A stretch of DNA of 64,000 bases from Takakia lepidozioides (GCA_030704615.1 CM060731.1:76426756-76490755), one strand, 5' to 3'; numbered from the stretch's first letter, positions 23,311-35,265 are shown. Notes: generated by a model from the letters alone, not told the origin. Program-made: numbers and translations.

Positions 23311-23958
23311 CGTGGCTAGGACTTCCTTTGCAGATAGGGCGACACTTCTAGCCCCATAATAAACATCCCAGGTTCTCATTAGTCGAAGTTGGTCCTTTCA
23401 CTCTGAACTAGCTCTCTTCTTAGAGATTATAATTGAGAACTTGAGAGTGGACAGTACTGCAGGCACATGCTCCCTAGCTACTCTTAGGTTCCTATGATCT
23501 TTTATGCCCGGTGCCTTCCGGATGTTCAAAAAGAGGACTATTGAAATAACCGGAACCGTTGTTCCGGGATTACAAGTCCTCTGGAGCACAGAGAACACAA
23601 CAGTCTGGATTGCAGGGGAGGAGGGGACTAAGAGAATTACGAAGAGAGGGAGACGGCGTTATCCTGAGCGGATTGGGGTCTTTCAACGGGTTTGGAGATC
23701 GCGCTCTGGACACGGTCGGCGCATTTGGAGCTGGCGGTGGTAGACCGTGACGAAATGTTGGACCGGTTGCTTGAACGTGACACTACTTGAGTGGTGCCAA
23801 AGCGACGTTGAAGGCCATTGCAGAGCTCGACGAAGGTGCGGGGCTTGTAAATGCGGAACCACTGCTGGGCTGCGCCTTTCAAGCACAGTCGTGCCAGCAG
23901 CAGAATGTTGGGATCATCGTACCCATGAATCTGCTGCACTCTATTCATCTTCTCCTTC
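23310..23958 (-). repeat. 649-bp duplicated retrotransposon gag fragment, copy 1
   Basis: About 98% identical (roughly ten differences counted by eye) and in the same orientation as 26,993-27,641. The minus strand encodes a gag-type helix-rich segment (EKMNRVQQIHGYDDPNILLL, LKGAAQQWFRIYKPRTF, LCNGLQRRFGTTQ) like Retrotrans_gag domains. No pol sequence follows. Confidence 0.8.
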
Positions 23959-24141
23959 CTAAGATAGTCTGACACAGCCGACGTTAGTTAGGTGCTTAGA
24001 ACAGCTTGCGGGTAGATTAGGCAGGACGGCAACAGGAAGATGATCACTTCTTGAGGAGGGCGACTTGTTCAGGAGAGGAGGAGACGTAACGGAGAGCGGA
24101 AACAGTGAAGAGGAGATGATGACTTGATTGAGGCTTAATTC

Positions 24142-24360
24142 ATGTTGCACGATTTCTTTGCAATCGATAGTGAATTTGGTGGCCTGTGTTGGCATGCGGA
24201 AGGATGTGGTGATCACTTAGTTTTGGCACGCTTTAAATCACAAGCGCTGATATTTGACATTTTACACAAAAATCGTGGATGTATGTTCATAATCCTGATT
24301 CACTTCCCTCTTGGAAGAAGAGGACGATGGCCGGAAAGTTTTGCACAGGAATTATAAATG
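24142..24360 (+). pseudogene. F-box protein C-terminal fragment
   Basis: Encodes HDFFAIDSEFGGLCWHAEGC then GDHLVLARFKSQALIFD, matching the last 70 residues of the F-box protein at 19,355-20,641 (HDFFGDRHQCGRWWWAWRAE and following). The match runs through the stop codon into the 3' flank (gtgtaat...gatcattt). The F-box and most of the propeller are missing. It is a truncated duplicate. Confidence 0.75.
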
Positions 24361-26305
24361 TGTAATTTTGAGTGCTGATCATTTCTATAGATTTCCATGG
24401 AAGAGGGATTTGCAAGTGGACAATTTCCAGGGTCCGTGGTGTATAGATCTACTATAACATCAATTGCTTAATGCGAGTGTAGCTTCCATGCCTGCATCTT
24501 TTCAGCTTCTCGTGCCCTTTTACGTTTCTCGTCCAGTACCCTTTTCCTGTTGTCCTCATTACCCCAGTACTGTACAAGCCAACACAGCTCGAATCCAACA
24601 CAAACTTAGATCTTTTTTGAAGAAATGTGAGCCTGCATTAGTGTTATGAAATAGAGAGGCGCTGAGACTTCTAAGTCAAAGACCAGATGTCAATGGTTTT
24701 TGCATAATTGCATGAGAAACCTTGTGCATCAAGCCATATTCTCACATATCAGGAGTGAAGACATGGAGCACCTGGCGCAGAGGTCGAAGGAGTTGCAGAT
24801 TGTGCGCCTTGATGCAAAATGGCTGCATTGCTGGGAGTGCTTTCACACCCTTGCTCCAGTAGGTCTCAATCTGCTCCAATCCCCAGTTTCCTTAAGCATT
24901 TAATTCTAGTCTCTCCTGCCACACTACGCCCTACATGTGCACTAAAGTTGGCTCACTACTACAGTAAGAATATTTTTCTCGAGTTCTTACTGCCTTCAAG
25001 GAGGTTCAAGAGCCTTAATGTTTCGTCACCAGTTGAAGAATACCGTTTAAAACTGTTACCGTAAAAGTATGCTCTAGTGGTGATGATCCTTCACTTTCTT
25101 CGACCACTCGACCTGCCACTGTCCTTGTGCATAGATTACTGGCAGTCCCTCCCTTAAGTGTGCCGATCCTTCTGTTAGGCAACACCATGAAATAATTATC
25201 AGCATTTTCTCTTGGGTGCTGTTCTCACAAGCTTATGTTAGCACTAATTATGCAACTGGGAATCATAACGGCCGCAGCCTTCAGGTGGTGATTATGATCA
25301 GCTTGTGGTTCTCCTCTAACATATACATGAATTGAGGATTTGTGTACAGAAACCTTGAACAGAAAACTTCAATCACACAGATTGTAATTCAGCTAATGAA
25401 GAAGTAGGAAAACTTGGTCAAAGGAGCCTGGCTTACCCATCCATTATTTTCTGTTCAAACAGTATGACATCACCTATGCACACATCACCTTAGTCCCACC
25501 AACCACATCCCAGCAAGTCAGATTTAAGACCCCTCTCCTTAACACAAGTTCAGTACACTGCAAAAGGCGAGCAAATGACGCACAAATTCCAAGCAACATT
25601 ACATGCAATGCGAGGCCAAGTCACAAAATGTCAAAAGCAATTGAAATCATGGCAGAAAGTTTTTAGCTACCCTGCCCTGACTCTCTCTAGACTAAATCTA
25701 ATTCAGCACAAGATATTACGGAAGATTGAATAGTCTTCTGGCAACCAGTGATCAATACTCAATCCAACAAGTTCAATGTTGTCAGCCTCATTGAAACGCC
25801 TATGTTCTAACTCAACAGAAGGTTATGTACAGCATTTCCAGAATCTTGAAAAACTATGAATCGAAAGTTCAGAGAGTGGACTGGCCTGTGCAGTTCAGCA
25901 CGAAAAAGTTTCGCGGGTATTTGAGGATACCGTTTCCACCTGTCACTCTATAAAACAAGCAGACATGTACAAATGAGAAATTTGTGAAAGCCCAGGCTTG
26001 ATATCTTTGTGGTACTTAGGAAAGAGTACTTGAGGAGCGTCTGCGCACGGGTATGTTTCTCTTGATCATGCAGTGTCCTGAGACAATGACATCAGGACTG
26101 GAACATAACCATGGGCTTTCCTTGCTGAGCAGCTGAATGATCAAGCCTACAAGACATGTTGCCAAATTTCCGGCAGGCCGCAGGTTAATGTAAGTACTTA
26201 TAGAGCCAAGGTCATTCAGTGCTACTTGGTCAAATCCATCTGGACAACAGTTGCGTTTTGCTACCTTTTTGATAAACTGCGACTAATATGGTCAACAGAG
26301 AAAAC
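24361..26305. other. Intergenic, no recognised gene
   Basis: About 1.9 kb with many T- and A-rich stretches. The frame near 24,756 (SEDMEHLAQRSKELQIVRLD, plus) could be a lone exon but matches nothing I know. Confidence 0.4.
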
Positions 26306-26985
26306 TCACTCCATATGAGTCCTGATGCGGTCAAAGAGCTCCGTCTTGGAGCCTGACAAGCGCAAACCATAGCATCGCAGATAGAATGTGCAAAAGTCTA
26401 CCGTCATGTTCTTCCAATTTCCTTCTGCATGATTTGCAGGCGATCCCAGTCTTACTGTAGTGTCATTTCTCATTAGCCTCTCTAGCTCCTCGGAACTGGT
26501 ACCGACCTTATCAATCAGTTTCTCCACCTTCTAGAAGCTCAAAAAACTCCCAAGTACTACAATTCAGATCACCACAACCAAGTTGCATGACAATCATAGC
26601 TCGCTATGTACGAGTGCTATGAAATCCCTTCTCTGTGTTGAAGATTTTATAACCTAGACAAAGGTACCTACAGAGTTCGGACAACTACTTAGAACTGTTT
26701 TCTAATCCTTCCCTGGTCAGTAGATCCATGATCCAAGATCTATAGTTTTGAGCAAGTACAGAGTTTGCCAAGACACAAGTTGCTAGCACGCACTAATAAT
26801 TCGACTGAAAGAAAGTTATAAAGCGATGACCATAGCATACTGCGTGCGATGGCGTAGAAATGGTACTAGCCCGAAAAGGATAGAGAGAGGACATACTCAT
26901 GGCACAATGGATCGCTTGTTTGAATCGTATCAGCGCCTCTTGCCAGTCACATGAAAGCTGGCAGCAGCTACTGGGAAGATCGTTA
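26306..26985 (-). CDS. Two exons of a SAP-motif-like gene, partial
   Basis: The downstream exon (about 26,535-26,309) reads KVEKLIDKVGTSSEELERLM and ends YLRCYGLRLSGSKTELFDRI-RTHM before a GTGAGT donor. The last part resembles a SAP motif (helix-turn-helix, LxxxGLxLSGxKxEL). An upstream exon (about 26,985-26,895) reads LPSSCCQLSCDWQEALIRF and ends before GTATGT. No further exons were recognised. The 5' end abuts the duplicated gag fragment at 26,993, so the gene may have been cut by that insertion. SAP motifs bind nucleic acid, but a single motif does not define function. Confidence 0.4.
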
Positions 26986-26992
26986 AGGCCAC

Positions 26993-27641
26993 TCGTGGCC
27001 AGGACTTCCTTTGCAGATAGGGCGACACTTCTAGCCCCATAATAAACATCCCAGGTTCTCATTAGTCGAAGTTGGTCCTTTCACTCTGAACTAGCTCTCT
27101 TCTTAGAGATTATAATCGAGAACTTGAGAGTGGACAGTACTGCAGGCACATGCTCCCTGGCTACTCTTCGCTTCCTATGATCTTTTATGCCCGGTGCCTT
27201 CCGGACGTTCAAAAAGAGGACTATTGAAATAACCGAAACCGTTGTTCCGGGATTACAAGTCCTCTGGAGCACAGAGAACACAACAGTCTGGATTGCAGGG
27301 GAGGAGGGGACTAAGAGAATTACGAAGAGAGGGAGACGGCGTTATCCTGAGCGGATTGGGGTCTTTCAACGGGTTTGGAGATCGCGCTCTGGACACGATC
27401 GGCGCATTTGGAGCTGGCGGTGGTCGACCGTGACGAAATGTTGGACCGGTTGCTTGAACGTGACACTACTTGAGTGGTGCCAAAGCGACGTTGAAGGCCA
27501 TTGCAGAGCTCGACGAAGGTGCGGGGCTTGTAAATGCGGAACCACTGCTGGGCTGCGCCTTTCAAGCACAGTCGTGCCAGCAGCAGAATGTTGGGATCAT
27601 CGTACCCATGAATCTGCTGCACTCTGTTCATCTTCTCCTTC
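26993..27641 (-). repeat. 649-bp duplicated retrotransposon gag fragment, copy 2
   Basis: Same segment as 23,310-23,958. In this copy the gag frame extends further upstream (MEFQDELRYDGKEDPLVWKE, 27,694-27,635), so it preserves more of the original 5' coding end. Confidence 0.8.
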
Positions 27642-27708
27642 CACACCAGTGGATCCTCCTTGCCATCGTACCGCAGCTCATCCTGAAACTCCATCTCGAG
27701 ATCGAAAA

Positions 27709-27729
27709 CTCTCTCTCTCTCTCTCTCTC
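27709..27729. repeat. (CT)n microsatellite
   Basis: Uninterrupted CT dinucleotide run of about 21 bases, just upstream (minus sense) of the gag fragment. Confidence 0.95.
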
Positions 27730-28480
27730 GATCGATCCCAAGACGAAAATTGGAGAAGAGGGTGTGTCTGTGCGCAGCTCAACTGTCACTAACTAACTTG
27801 CTGGCCGCGCGCACTCATCGATGAAAGGAACCCATCACTTCCATCCACGCGGAGATTGCTTAGCTTAACCTGCATCAGGCTCTCCGCAACCTCAAGTTCT
27901 CTCTCGTTTATCTCGTTTATGTAGAACTTTCTGCGACACATGTTCTCCTACTTGCGTACTTGAGATTCATGGCACCAGACCTGCAGACGGAGATCTTACT
28001 ATACAATTTGAGGATTGCGAAAAGTCAAAAATTTCCCTTGGTTTTGGGACGACGTGTCGCAGTAAGGAGCAGAGTGGCATGCTGCATGGGCTGACCATGC
28101 AGCCCATGCATGCAGCGCGTGGGGTGGCGCTTCTTTGTGCGTTCCTACTCTTCAGCGCTGCGGTGTTTTTCTTGTACCCATGCAGATTGAACACAGCCTT
28201 GGGAGTAGACAAGATCACAGGCAAACATGTCGATGTTGGAAGTAAGCACTTGATTGTCCTGAGCTCGAATGTACTGTATAATTTCCAGATGGACTGCATG
28301 TTAACAGTTTGTCCACTTCCGCGCGCTGCAGTGTGCAGGAAATATTGGAATTTATAGTTCGCAGAGCAGTTTTCCTCTCGATACGCCTGCATGCATGTTG
28401 AGCGCTTTCCGAATCGGTGGATGGATACGGTGTGTAGATCTGTAGGAAGATGGCGCGAGTGGGAGTGAACTGATGCGTGT
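27730..28480. other. Upstream region of the small membrane-protein gene
   Basis: No gene firmly recognised. A plus-strand frame at 28,079-28,357 contains a hydrophobic segment (GVALLCAFLLFSAAVFFLYP), but there is no other support for it. Confidence 0.35.
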
Positions 28481-29522
28481 ATGCGGAAATCGATTGCTGC
28501 GCAGGGGACAGCAAATGTGCGACGGGTGCTTGCGAGAGCCTTAACAGCCCAATTTAGGAGGGCGGCCAGTTCAGCGAGGCAGGTGAGAGCGCCGGCAACA
28601 TATAACCGGCCGAAAATCGATCTTGCTGAGGTGTCTCCTCTTCGTATGGAGAGGACGTCGCCGAACGCAGAAACGTACATCCCTCGCTTATTGCATCCGG
28701 AAGAGTAAGTGTGTTTATGATCTTGCAACTGGTATTCATTGTTGGTTACTCTCTTCCCATGGCTGAATACGTTGGGTCGAGTACTGTGAATTACTGAACT
28801 TTATAGCTGGACATGGAAAGAGCTTCTCTTTATGAAGTTCACATTGGATTGATGGCCCGTGGGGAAGAAGGAAAGAAAATTCTAAAGATGTGCTTTATTC
28901 ATACGTCTACTGGAAGAGCTCAAAGAGCTTAGTAAACTGTACAGGTCTAGGGTGAAAGTAGAGAAAGAGAGGGATCGAACAACACAATTTCGAGAGGGCA
29001 GGGAGAAATATTCCTTCAAGTGCTCAAGGAAAACGATGTGGTCTAAGCTCCATCCAGTTATAAGCAGAAGTCATAATTTTGAATTTGGTAAGATTCTTGT
29101 CATTTGTTTTTCAAAGCAGCTATTGCTTCATGATCAGTTGGACATCTGACAAGACAGCATGGGCCACATGCCATGGTTGTGATGCTGCCAGGAAGAAGCT
29201 GTGGAAGCGAGAAGCGTTCCACTTGTTCCCAATGTTTGCGATGGTGAGTTTAGCGTTTTTGCTTGCTATGATCACATCAATTCATCATCTGGTGTATGAC
29301 CCAGAGGTCTTGGTCGACAAGAAGAAGCGCGCGTACATGGTACCACCGCTGGATATTCCCCAATGGACTATTGTGAAAGCAGTCAAGTATATCTTCCGTA
29401 GTCCCTACCGACGCTTTGCCTACGAAGTGACGGGAGACCCCATACCTATCTTACCCTCAACTGAAGATGGAGCGATCCTTAGGGCAGTGAAGAACCCTCC
29501 TCCACCTCCTGTGCCTCCATGA
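28481..29522 (+). CDS. Small membrane protein, NDUFA4/B12D-like, mitochondrial-type
   Basis: Two exons, 28481-28704 and 29192-29522, joined across GTAAGT and CCAG borders in phase, give 184 residues. The N-terminus (MRKSIAAQGTANVRRVLARA, further Arg/Ala/Ser) looks like a mitochondrial presequence. Exon 2 carries one transmembrane helix (LFPMFAMVSLAFLLAMITSI) followed by HHLVYDPEVLVDKKKRAYMV. The order PxF-helix-PEVxVxKxxRA resembles the B12D and MLRQ/NDUFA4 families of small respiratory-chain-associated proteins. The C-terminus ends in a Pro-rich tail (NPPPPPVPP). I am confident in the exon pair and less so in the family. Confidence 0.6.
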
Positions 29523-29529
29523 GCTCACA

Positions 29530-30485
29530 CTTTCAATAAGTGTAGATCTCAGGGTAGTGAAGGCAGCACAGCTTCGATTTGGTGTATAATTGTAAGCTCA
29601 AGTTCAATTTTTTTTTGTATAGGTTTTGGTGCCATATATTGGTGTGTCTGATACAATCTTTACCACTCCTCATGCATAAACTTCTCAGTTCTGCATCTTC
29701 TTCGTGCTTATCAAAAGATAGAAGCATTTGAGCACGTCTGATTTTGTCAACCTGGAGTGTATATACGTTATGTGGTTTAGAGACAATCAATGGCATACTC
29801 AACGACAAATTCTCTAACAAGATAAGTGACATTAGGATAATGATGCTAACGGATATCAGGAAACTTGTTCTGGTTGAATGTTGCGCTCGTCACGATTCCA
29901 AGGACTGTTTCAGTTCCATGAGTGAATTGTTACCTCTCTTATACTGCGGTACCAGGCTGGGAAATGGCTAAAGGTGGATAAATCCATTCGGATGCACAAA
30001 TTGGTCAAAGTGGAGCAGCACCGATGATGGGCTACACATTCTGGAAGCCAGATGCCCACACTCACCGTCCCCGCGTTTCTCTAGGAGCTTTCAATCATCC
30101 ACTTCTCCAAGAAAGAGAGCACTTCATGATACATGAGAGTCGGAATGCTCTGGAGAATGTTGGAAGAACTTTAAGTTTGTCTCTAACTGCATGTAATTGT
30201 ACTGAGATACTAAACATACTTCTAAATAAGCTTAGGGAGGCCCATAAGCTTCACAGGAAGCCCACCAAGAGAGTCGTTGGGACACATAACAAAAGATAAA
30301 TAGAAGTCTCCTTCATTCCTCCATAGGAAGTGGATTTGTTAAAGAGTCCCAATGACTGAAATTCCAGAAATAATCCAGATGCAAAAAGGTCTTCCAGATT
30401 GGAAACCACAGTGCTGTCATCATTCAACTTTCAGTCAAAGGATGTCCTAGACTGCACCTACAGCAGTTTGTGTTCAGGGCCAAAT
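29530..30485. other. Intergenic, no recognised gene
   Basis: Lies between convergent genes. The 30,024-30,299 plus-strand frame is unrecognised. Probably 3' UTRs plus spacer. Confidence 0.4.
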
Positions 30486-30489
30486 TGGT

Positions 30490-32890
30490 TCATGCCTCCT
30501 TGAGAGTGTTCCCAATATCAATTACAAAACGATACCTGACATCAGATTTCCCGAGTCTTTCCATGGCCTTGTTTATGTCTGACATGGGGATCTTTTCAAT
30601 CAGGGCTGTAATGTTATGTTCCCCACAGAAGTCCAGCATTTCCTGAGTCTCTGGCAATCCTCCTATACAACTGCCCGCTAAAAGCTTTCTCCCTGCAATT
30701 TCAACACCACTTATCAGTCAGGAGCTCATAACCGGCTGTATGTAATCTCTGGAATATCAGACACAGCAAATATGGTGGTTTCAAGTAAAAATCCTGTTCA
30801 CTGGAGGAACATCACCCTGGAGAGAAACAGATGCAGTGGCCCTCATAAGTATTCAGGCCGGTCACAAAGACTTAACGTAGTAGTTCAGGGGCAGAAGTTC
30901 CAAATGCATGGTACATCAGTTAGGTTGCTCCTTTCACTTGAGTCCAAATTCAAAAGCCAGAACAATATTCAACGGGTCTAAAATCACACTCATGAGTTAC
31001 ATGAAATGGTAGTTGTTTCCATGATAGTATGCCATTGGGCTCAACCTCCCAAGCAATGGATCTCATCATCATGACTATATTAATTCATGGAGATTTGTTA
31101 CATTACATCCAGAGACCAGGAAATTGTCTCACACAACTATATAAAACATAGAGGGAGCATTTGGGGAGCGTACCAGCAACAATTGAACTGGGGTTAAGGT
31201 CCAGGCGCTCATCAGGAAGACCAACTAACACAAGCTTGCCTGAGATACGTATCCAAGGAGTGATAAGCTGACACAGTATCAATGATGTAGTCAATCGTCC
31301 CTTTCGCAGCCTGAACACAATCAGGGACCCTTTAAGAAGCAGCGATATGTGATCTTCAAAAGAACGTGGCAATACTCAAGATGTACTGTAACAATGTCCA
31401 TACGGTCTACCTAGTGTTCCTCTTCCTGCTCAAAAGAGTACTGGCCACTGCTTCAGTTTCTCTACATCTTTTTCTAAACAGGGTTTGACTCCTGGTGCAT
31501 AAAAGCTCCATGATTCAACTGACATTACACCCCGGTAAGTGACGACTCTGCCCATGCCCGGTGCTCCTCTGAGAACAAGATGATAACGTAACAAAGTACC
31601 TTCATTCTCTTTTCATCGCTGCTGACAATGAAGTCATCAGCTCCAAAGGTCTCCCGAGCCTCCTTCTCCTTGTTGGTGGTCGTGCTAAAAACTGTCATCT
31701 TCAAACCAAAAGCCTTGGCAAACTTTGGCCTAGGCCCCCCAAGCCAACCAACCCAAAGTGCTTGCCCTTCTGGGTCATCCCATAGTACTTCATAGGACTC
31801 CAGACAGTGATGCCTGCACAAAGCAATGGTGTTACTCCATCCAAGGGCAAGTTCTCAGGAATCCGCAACACAAACCTGGCCCATCTCCACATGCATAGTT
31901 GTCATTGACCATGGAGGGCCTATCAGCATCTAGACACTCAAGCATGTTTCTCCAGAATCTGTGAATTGAGAAGTTCGCACCCTGGCATTACTCATAAGTC
32001 TACACATGAAAACTAGTAGTGCCAAAATATACACTCGTGACATATGCTTCATACCGTGATGTACATTGCCAATGGTCAAGCAATACAAAGTACAACCAAT
32101 TCTGTCTCAAAGAAATATAGAACAAGGCAGGTCAACTGGGTAGAGATATTACACCTTTGCTCAGCAACCATTATGGCAGAGTAGCCTCCATTGGTGAGAG
32201 TGCCATCAATGTCCACATCATTGTAGGTATTCACATGCTTGCTGCAGTAATTCTCAAGACCCTCCTCACAGAACTCACAGCTCTGGCAGGATCGCACCAA
32301 GACACCCACTCCAACATGTTGCCCTACCTTGAAGCGTTCCACCTTTGAGCCTACTTCTGTCACCACCCCAACAATTTCATGCCTGTGCACATCCACTTGC
32401 TACTGTCAGTCTTCACAAACATCTTCAGACATCCACATTCTTTCAAAGGCATATTACCTAGTACACCTGACTACTTATGCAATCTTGAGACAATTTATAA
32501 TGTCTTGGATATTGTGACACGGGATAGGAAAAAACTCACCCTGGTACCATCGGGTACTTGGATCCTGTCCATTCATTCTTGATTTGATGCAGATCCGAGT
32601 GGCAAACCCCGCAGTAGAGGACTTTGAATTTCACATCCTCAGGACCTGTCGGCCTGCATACCCGATGCAGGACAAAAAAACATGGCTTAAGATGTCTGTT
32701 ATGTCTGTTCAGCAGGGCCCTTCACCTCCTCCCTTAAGCCTTGCAGTATTCTTGAGGAGGCAGGAACGTGGTCATCTGGCAAGAAAGTCTACAATCCAGC
32801 AACTCAAAGGTGAATGCAGACCTGCGAGAGGACAAGAATTCCTGACGAATCATGCGAAGCCCAGCCAATCACTTGTTCAGGAGCTTCACC
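30490..32890 (-). pseudogene. CAD: Cinnamyl-alcohol-dehydrogenase-like gene with frame breaks
   Basis: Exons of a plant CAD-type medium-chain alcohol dehydrogenase occur in order on the minus strand. They are VIGWASHDSSGILVLS (about 32,870), [17 protein letters not shown] with VPG at a donor (32,660-32,540), [20 protein letters not shown] and four structural-zinc Cys in [16 protein letters not shown] (32,380-32,155), GVTPLLCAGITVWSPMKYYG and GLVGLGGLG (31,875-31,600), GTIDYIIDTVSAYHSLDTY and GKLVLVGLPDERLDLNP (31,320-31,172), and [17 protein letters not shown] through [11 protein letters not shown] to a stop (30,692-30,490). The catalytic Cys and the GxGGLG coenzyme motif are present. Two breaks exist: after GLGGLG about three residues are lost with a frame change before KFAKAFG, and a second frame change with missing residues falls between SLDTY and GKLVLV. 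These suggest a decayed gene, though assembly error is possible. Confidence 0.75.
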
Positions 32891-33631
32891 CATCTTTCTT
32901 CACAACCTGCGCTGTTGTGCAAATCTCTGAAACTGAGAGAAGAAACTCGGATCATCAAGCAATGCGAAAGATACTCACATGTACACAAATAGTAGCTAGC
33001 ATTACAAGTAAATTTTTCCCCTTTTAGTTACAGAACTCGACTCACCACAAACAACCTCAAATATTATCAGTCGTAAGACCGATAACAACGACTGCGGATT
33101 TGCACACCTAGTTATCTACAACTCACACCTCAGAAATAAAGTAGGTCTCGTCGTCTCAATCACAAAACCCATGGAGTTCACCACGGAAGACCCTTCTGAG
33201 ACTACCAAAGACGGTGGTGCAATCACGTGGAATATCTTCAACGTTCAAGCTCAATGCAAGGACAACTTACATCTTCAGACCTCAAGACAACTTTCCGCAT
33301 CTGCCCAACTCTACATAAATACAAAGAAGGTGAGCTAACTTACCGCAATGCAGAGGACGTGCAACAAAAGTGCAGGAGAGAGAACTTATCAGAGATTTAT
33401 GTGGAGGAATGCAAACATGGTGTTGCAAAGCGACACGGACATGTCCCCCACCAAACGTACACTGACGAGTCACCGTCCAGAGAAAACACTGCCCGTGTTT
33501 GAAGGGATGCTCTCTGTTCGTTGGGATTCCGCCGCCATAGTCAGGCTCCTTGGCCTGCACACCGCCAGAGTGAGAGTTCTATAATGACGACGATAAAAAA
33601 CACATTCGCAGCCGGTTTCACTCGATCGCAC
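32891..33631. other. Upstream of CAD-like gene, no recognised gene
   Basis: Promoter and first-exon region of the CAD-like gene. No separate gene recognised. Confidence 0.4.
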
Positions 33632-33713
33632 CGCAGCCTGAGAGATTCGAACTCTCGCGGGGAGACCCCATGTACTTAGCAGGCACACGCCTTAACCACT
33701 CGGCCAAAGCTGC
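33632..33713 (-). tRNA. tRNA-Ser(GCT)
   Basis: On the minus strand an 82-base cloverleaf begins GCAGCTTTGGCCGAGTGG and ends with the discriminator G after AGGCTGC. The acceptor stem GCAGCTT/AGGCTGC pairs at all seven positions with one G-T. The anticodon arm TGTGC-CTGCTAA-GTACA places GCT at 34-36. A long variable arm (GGGGTCTCCCC) and the T arm GAGAGTTCGAATCTCTC are those of a class II serine tRNA. The arms are nearly those of plant nuclear tRNA-Ser(GCT). No CCA is encoded, as expected for a nuclear gene, and no intron is present. Confidence 0.96.
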
Positions 33714-33839
33714 TTAGCGACAATTTAGTCGTGTAATTTACTGTTAGTATTGAAAAGTAGGAATGGGAATTGTGTCCTCAGTCACTGGTTTATTGATAAA
33801 CGTCCGTTCAAGGGAGCACATTATGAGAGTCTTTAACAT

Positions 33840-34100
33840 AATCTGATAATATCCTTATTGGCCCAAATTTCGGCGAGGCTATATGTGAAGGTAAGAAGGG
33901 AGAGGATTGGAGCGGCCAATGGGGAGGGAGGCACCCCTGTTGGAATGGATGAAATGTGAGGCCACGTGTACAGGCTAGCATAGAAGTATGAGGGTGGACC
34001 TCCTTCTACCTAGTTGTAGAGCTTTCTGGAATCAAGGATGAGGCGGTGGGCCCTTCTAACTTAGAGGCTCCACCACCATCACCATGAAGGCTATCTTTTA
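33840..34100 (+). repeat. Long inverted repeat, left arm
   Basis: Matches 36,487-36,720 in reverse complement. Shared stretches include gagaggattggagcggccaa, the tggatgaaatgtgaggc block, agaagtatgagggtgg-like and gatgaggcggtgggccc. The match is around 80% by eye. The arms enclose 2.4 kb holding hAT-like elements. Confidence 0.7.
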
Positions 34101-34296
34101 TGGGGTTTCTTCCTCTAAGCAGAGCGTGAGCGTGCTCACGCTCACTCGAGCACAACCCACTGTCATAGGGGTTAAATGTTTTCAACCCACGGTGCATATG
34201 AGTACCTTCAGATTTATTTTCTCAATGTGAAAATAACTTTTCTAGGGAAATAACTTTAATGATTTTTGTTTTTCTGGGGTTTTATGGGGTATCCAG

Positions 34297-35036
34297 CAGT
34301 GTTGGCCGGGTATGGCATCTGGACATGCATATCCGGCGGTTATTTGCCGGTTATGCACATATGCACAACCGGAAAGTGTAGCCCCCGTAGGAACCGGCTA
34401 TGGAAGGGAACCGGCAAAAGCCATCGAGCTTCCTAACCGGCTAGAGAACCGGCATCGCGATTGTAAGGATGTTATACCCGGAGCAAGATCCGGAACAAAT
34501 GTGGATGGGGGTTGGTGATGGTAATTAATAACATTACAAATGGACAGATCCTGAGGGGAATGTTATGTCTTACTAGTTACAATACATTTACAATGGTTAG
34601 GGAGAATGTCCAAGTAGATAGGAAATTAATTAGTTGGGCATTTGGCTAAAATAATAGTTGTAAGCTGTAAGCTTAGTGTATTACAAGGGCAGAGCCCCTA
34701 GAGATAGATGACAGGGGTTGAACATTTGAAAATCAGATCCATAGGCCAAAAGACAAGGCCACAGCCCTCTTTGTGTAGTTTTACACATATACACAAAAAG
34801 TCTAGAAAAAGTAAAAAAAATAAAAATGGATGAATCCCATAACCGGTACCATGGAACCGGCATTTTTTAAGATGACATAACCGGTAGATTGAGAACCGGA
34901 CAAAAAAAAATTCATGTGTTTAATGAGAACCTGTAACCGAGATGTTTTTTAAACCTATTGGTATACCCTTTTTTTCAAAGAGTAGGCTATAACCGGACCG
35001 GAAGAGGGCTCAAAACATGGTACCCGGCCAACATTG
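34297..35036. mobile_element. Non-autonomous hAT-like element with AACCGG arrays
   Basis: The ends read CAGTGTTGGCCGGGTATG and, inverted, CAATGTTGGCCGGGTACC. A perfect 8-bp target duplication, gtatccag, flanks it at 34,289-34,296 and 35,037-35,044, which together with CARTG ends supports hAT. The 740-base interior has no transposase. Subterminal zones contain many CCGGTTA/TAACCGG copies in both orientations. The intact duplication suggests a more recent insertion than the element at 510-1691. Confidence 0.88.
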
Positions 35037-35265
35037 GTATCCAGTTCGCATAACGTGAGGAAAACCCACGCCTATAGGGTAACATGTTTATCGTGTATAA
35101 GTGTTACTTGCTTCTTAAGTGATGCTTCGAGGGCCTATGTGAGCAGTTAAAAAAAGTTTCGCAAAGTTTTTAGTTTCTCGATTTTAGTTTCGTTGGAGAA
35201 TATTCGAAAGGCATCTAGGCAATATCCTTAATATTCGCTTGTGCTCACCCAACCTCGGTTTCTTC

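Noticed and set aside
27967-28728. 253-codon minus-strand frame opposite the small membrane-protein gene
   Set aside because: No recognisable domain. The plus strand has a coherent two-exon gene with good splice sites and a membrane helix in the same place.
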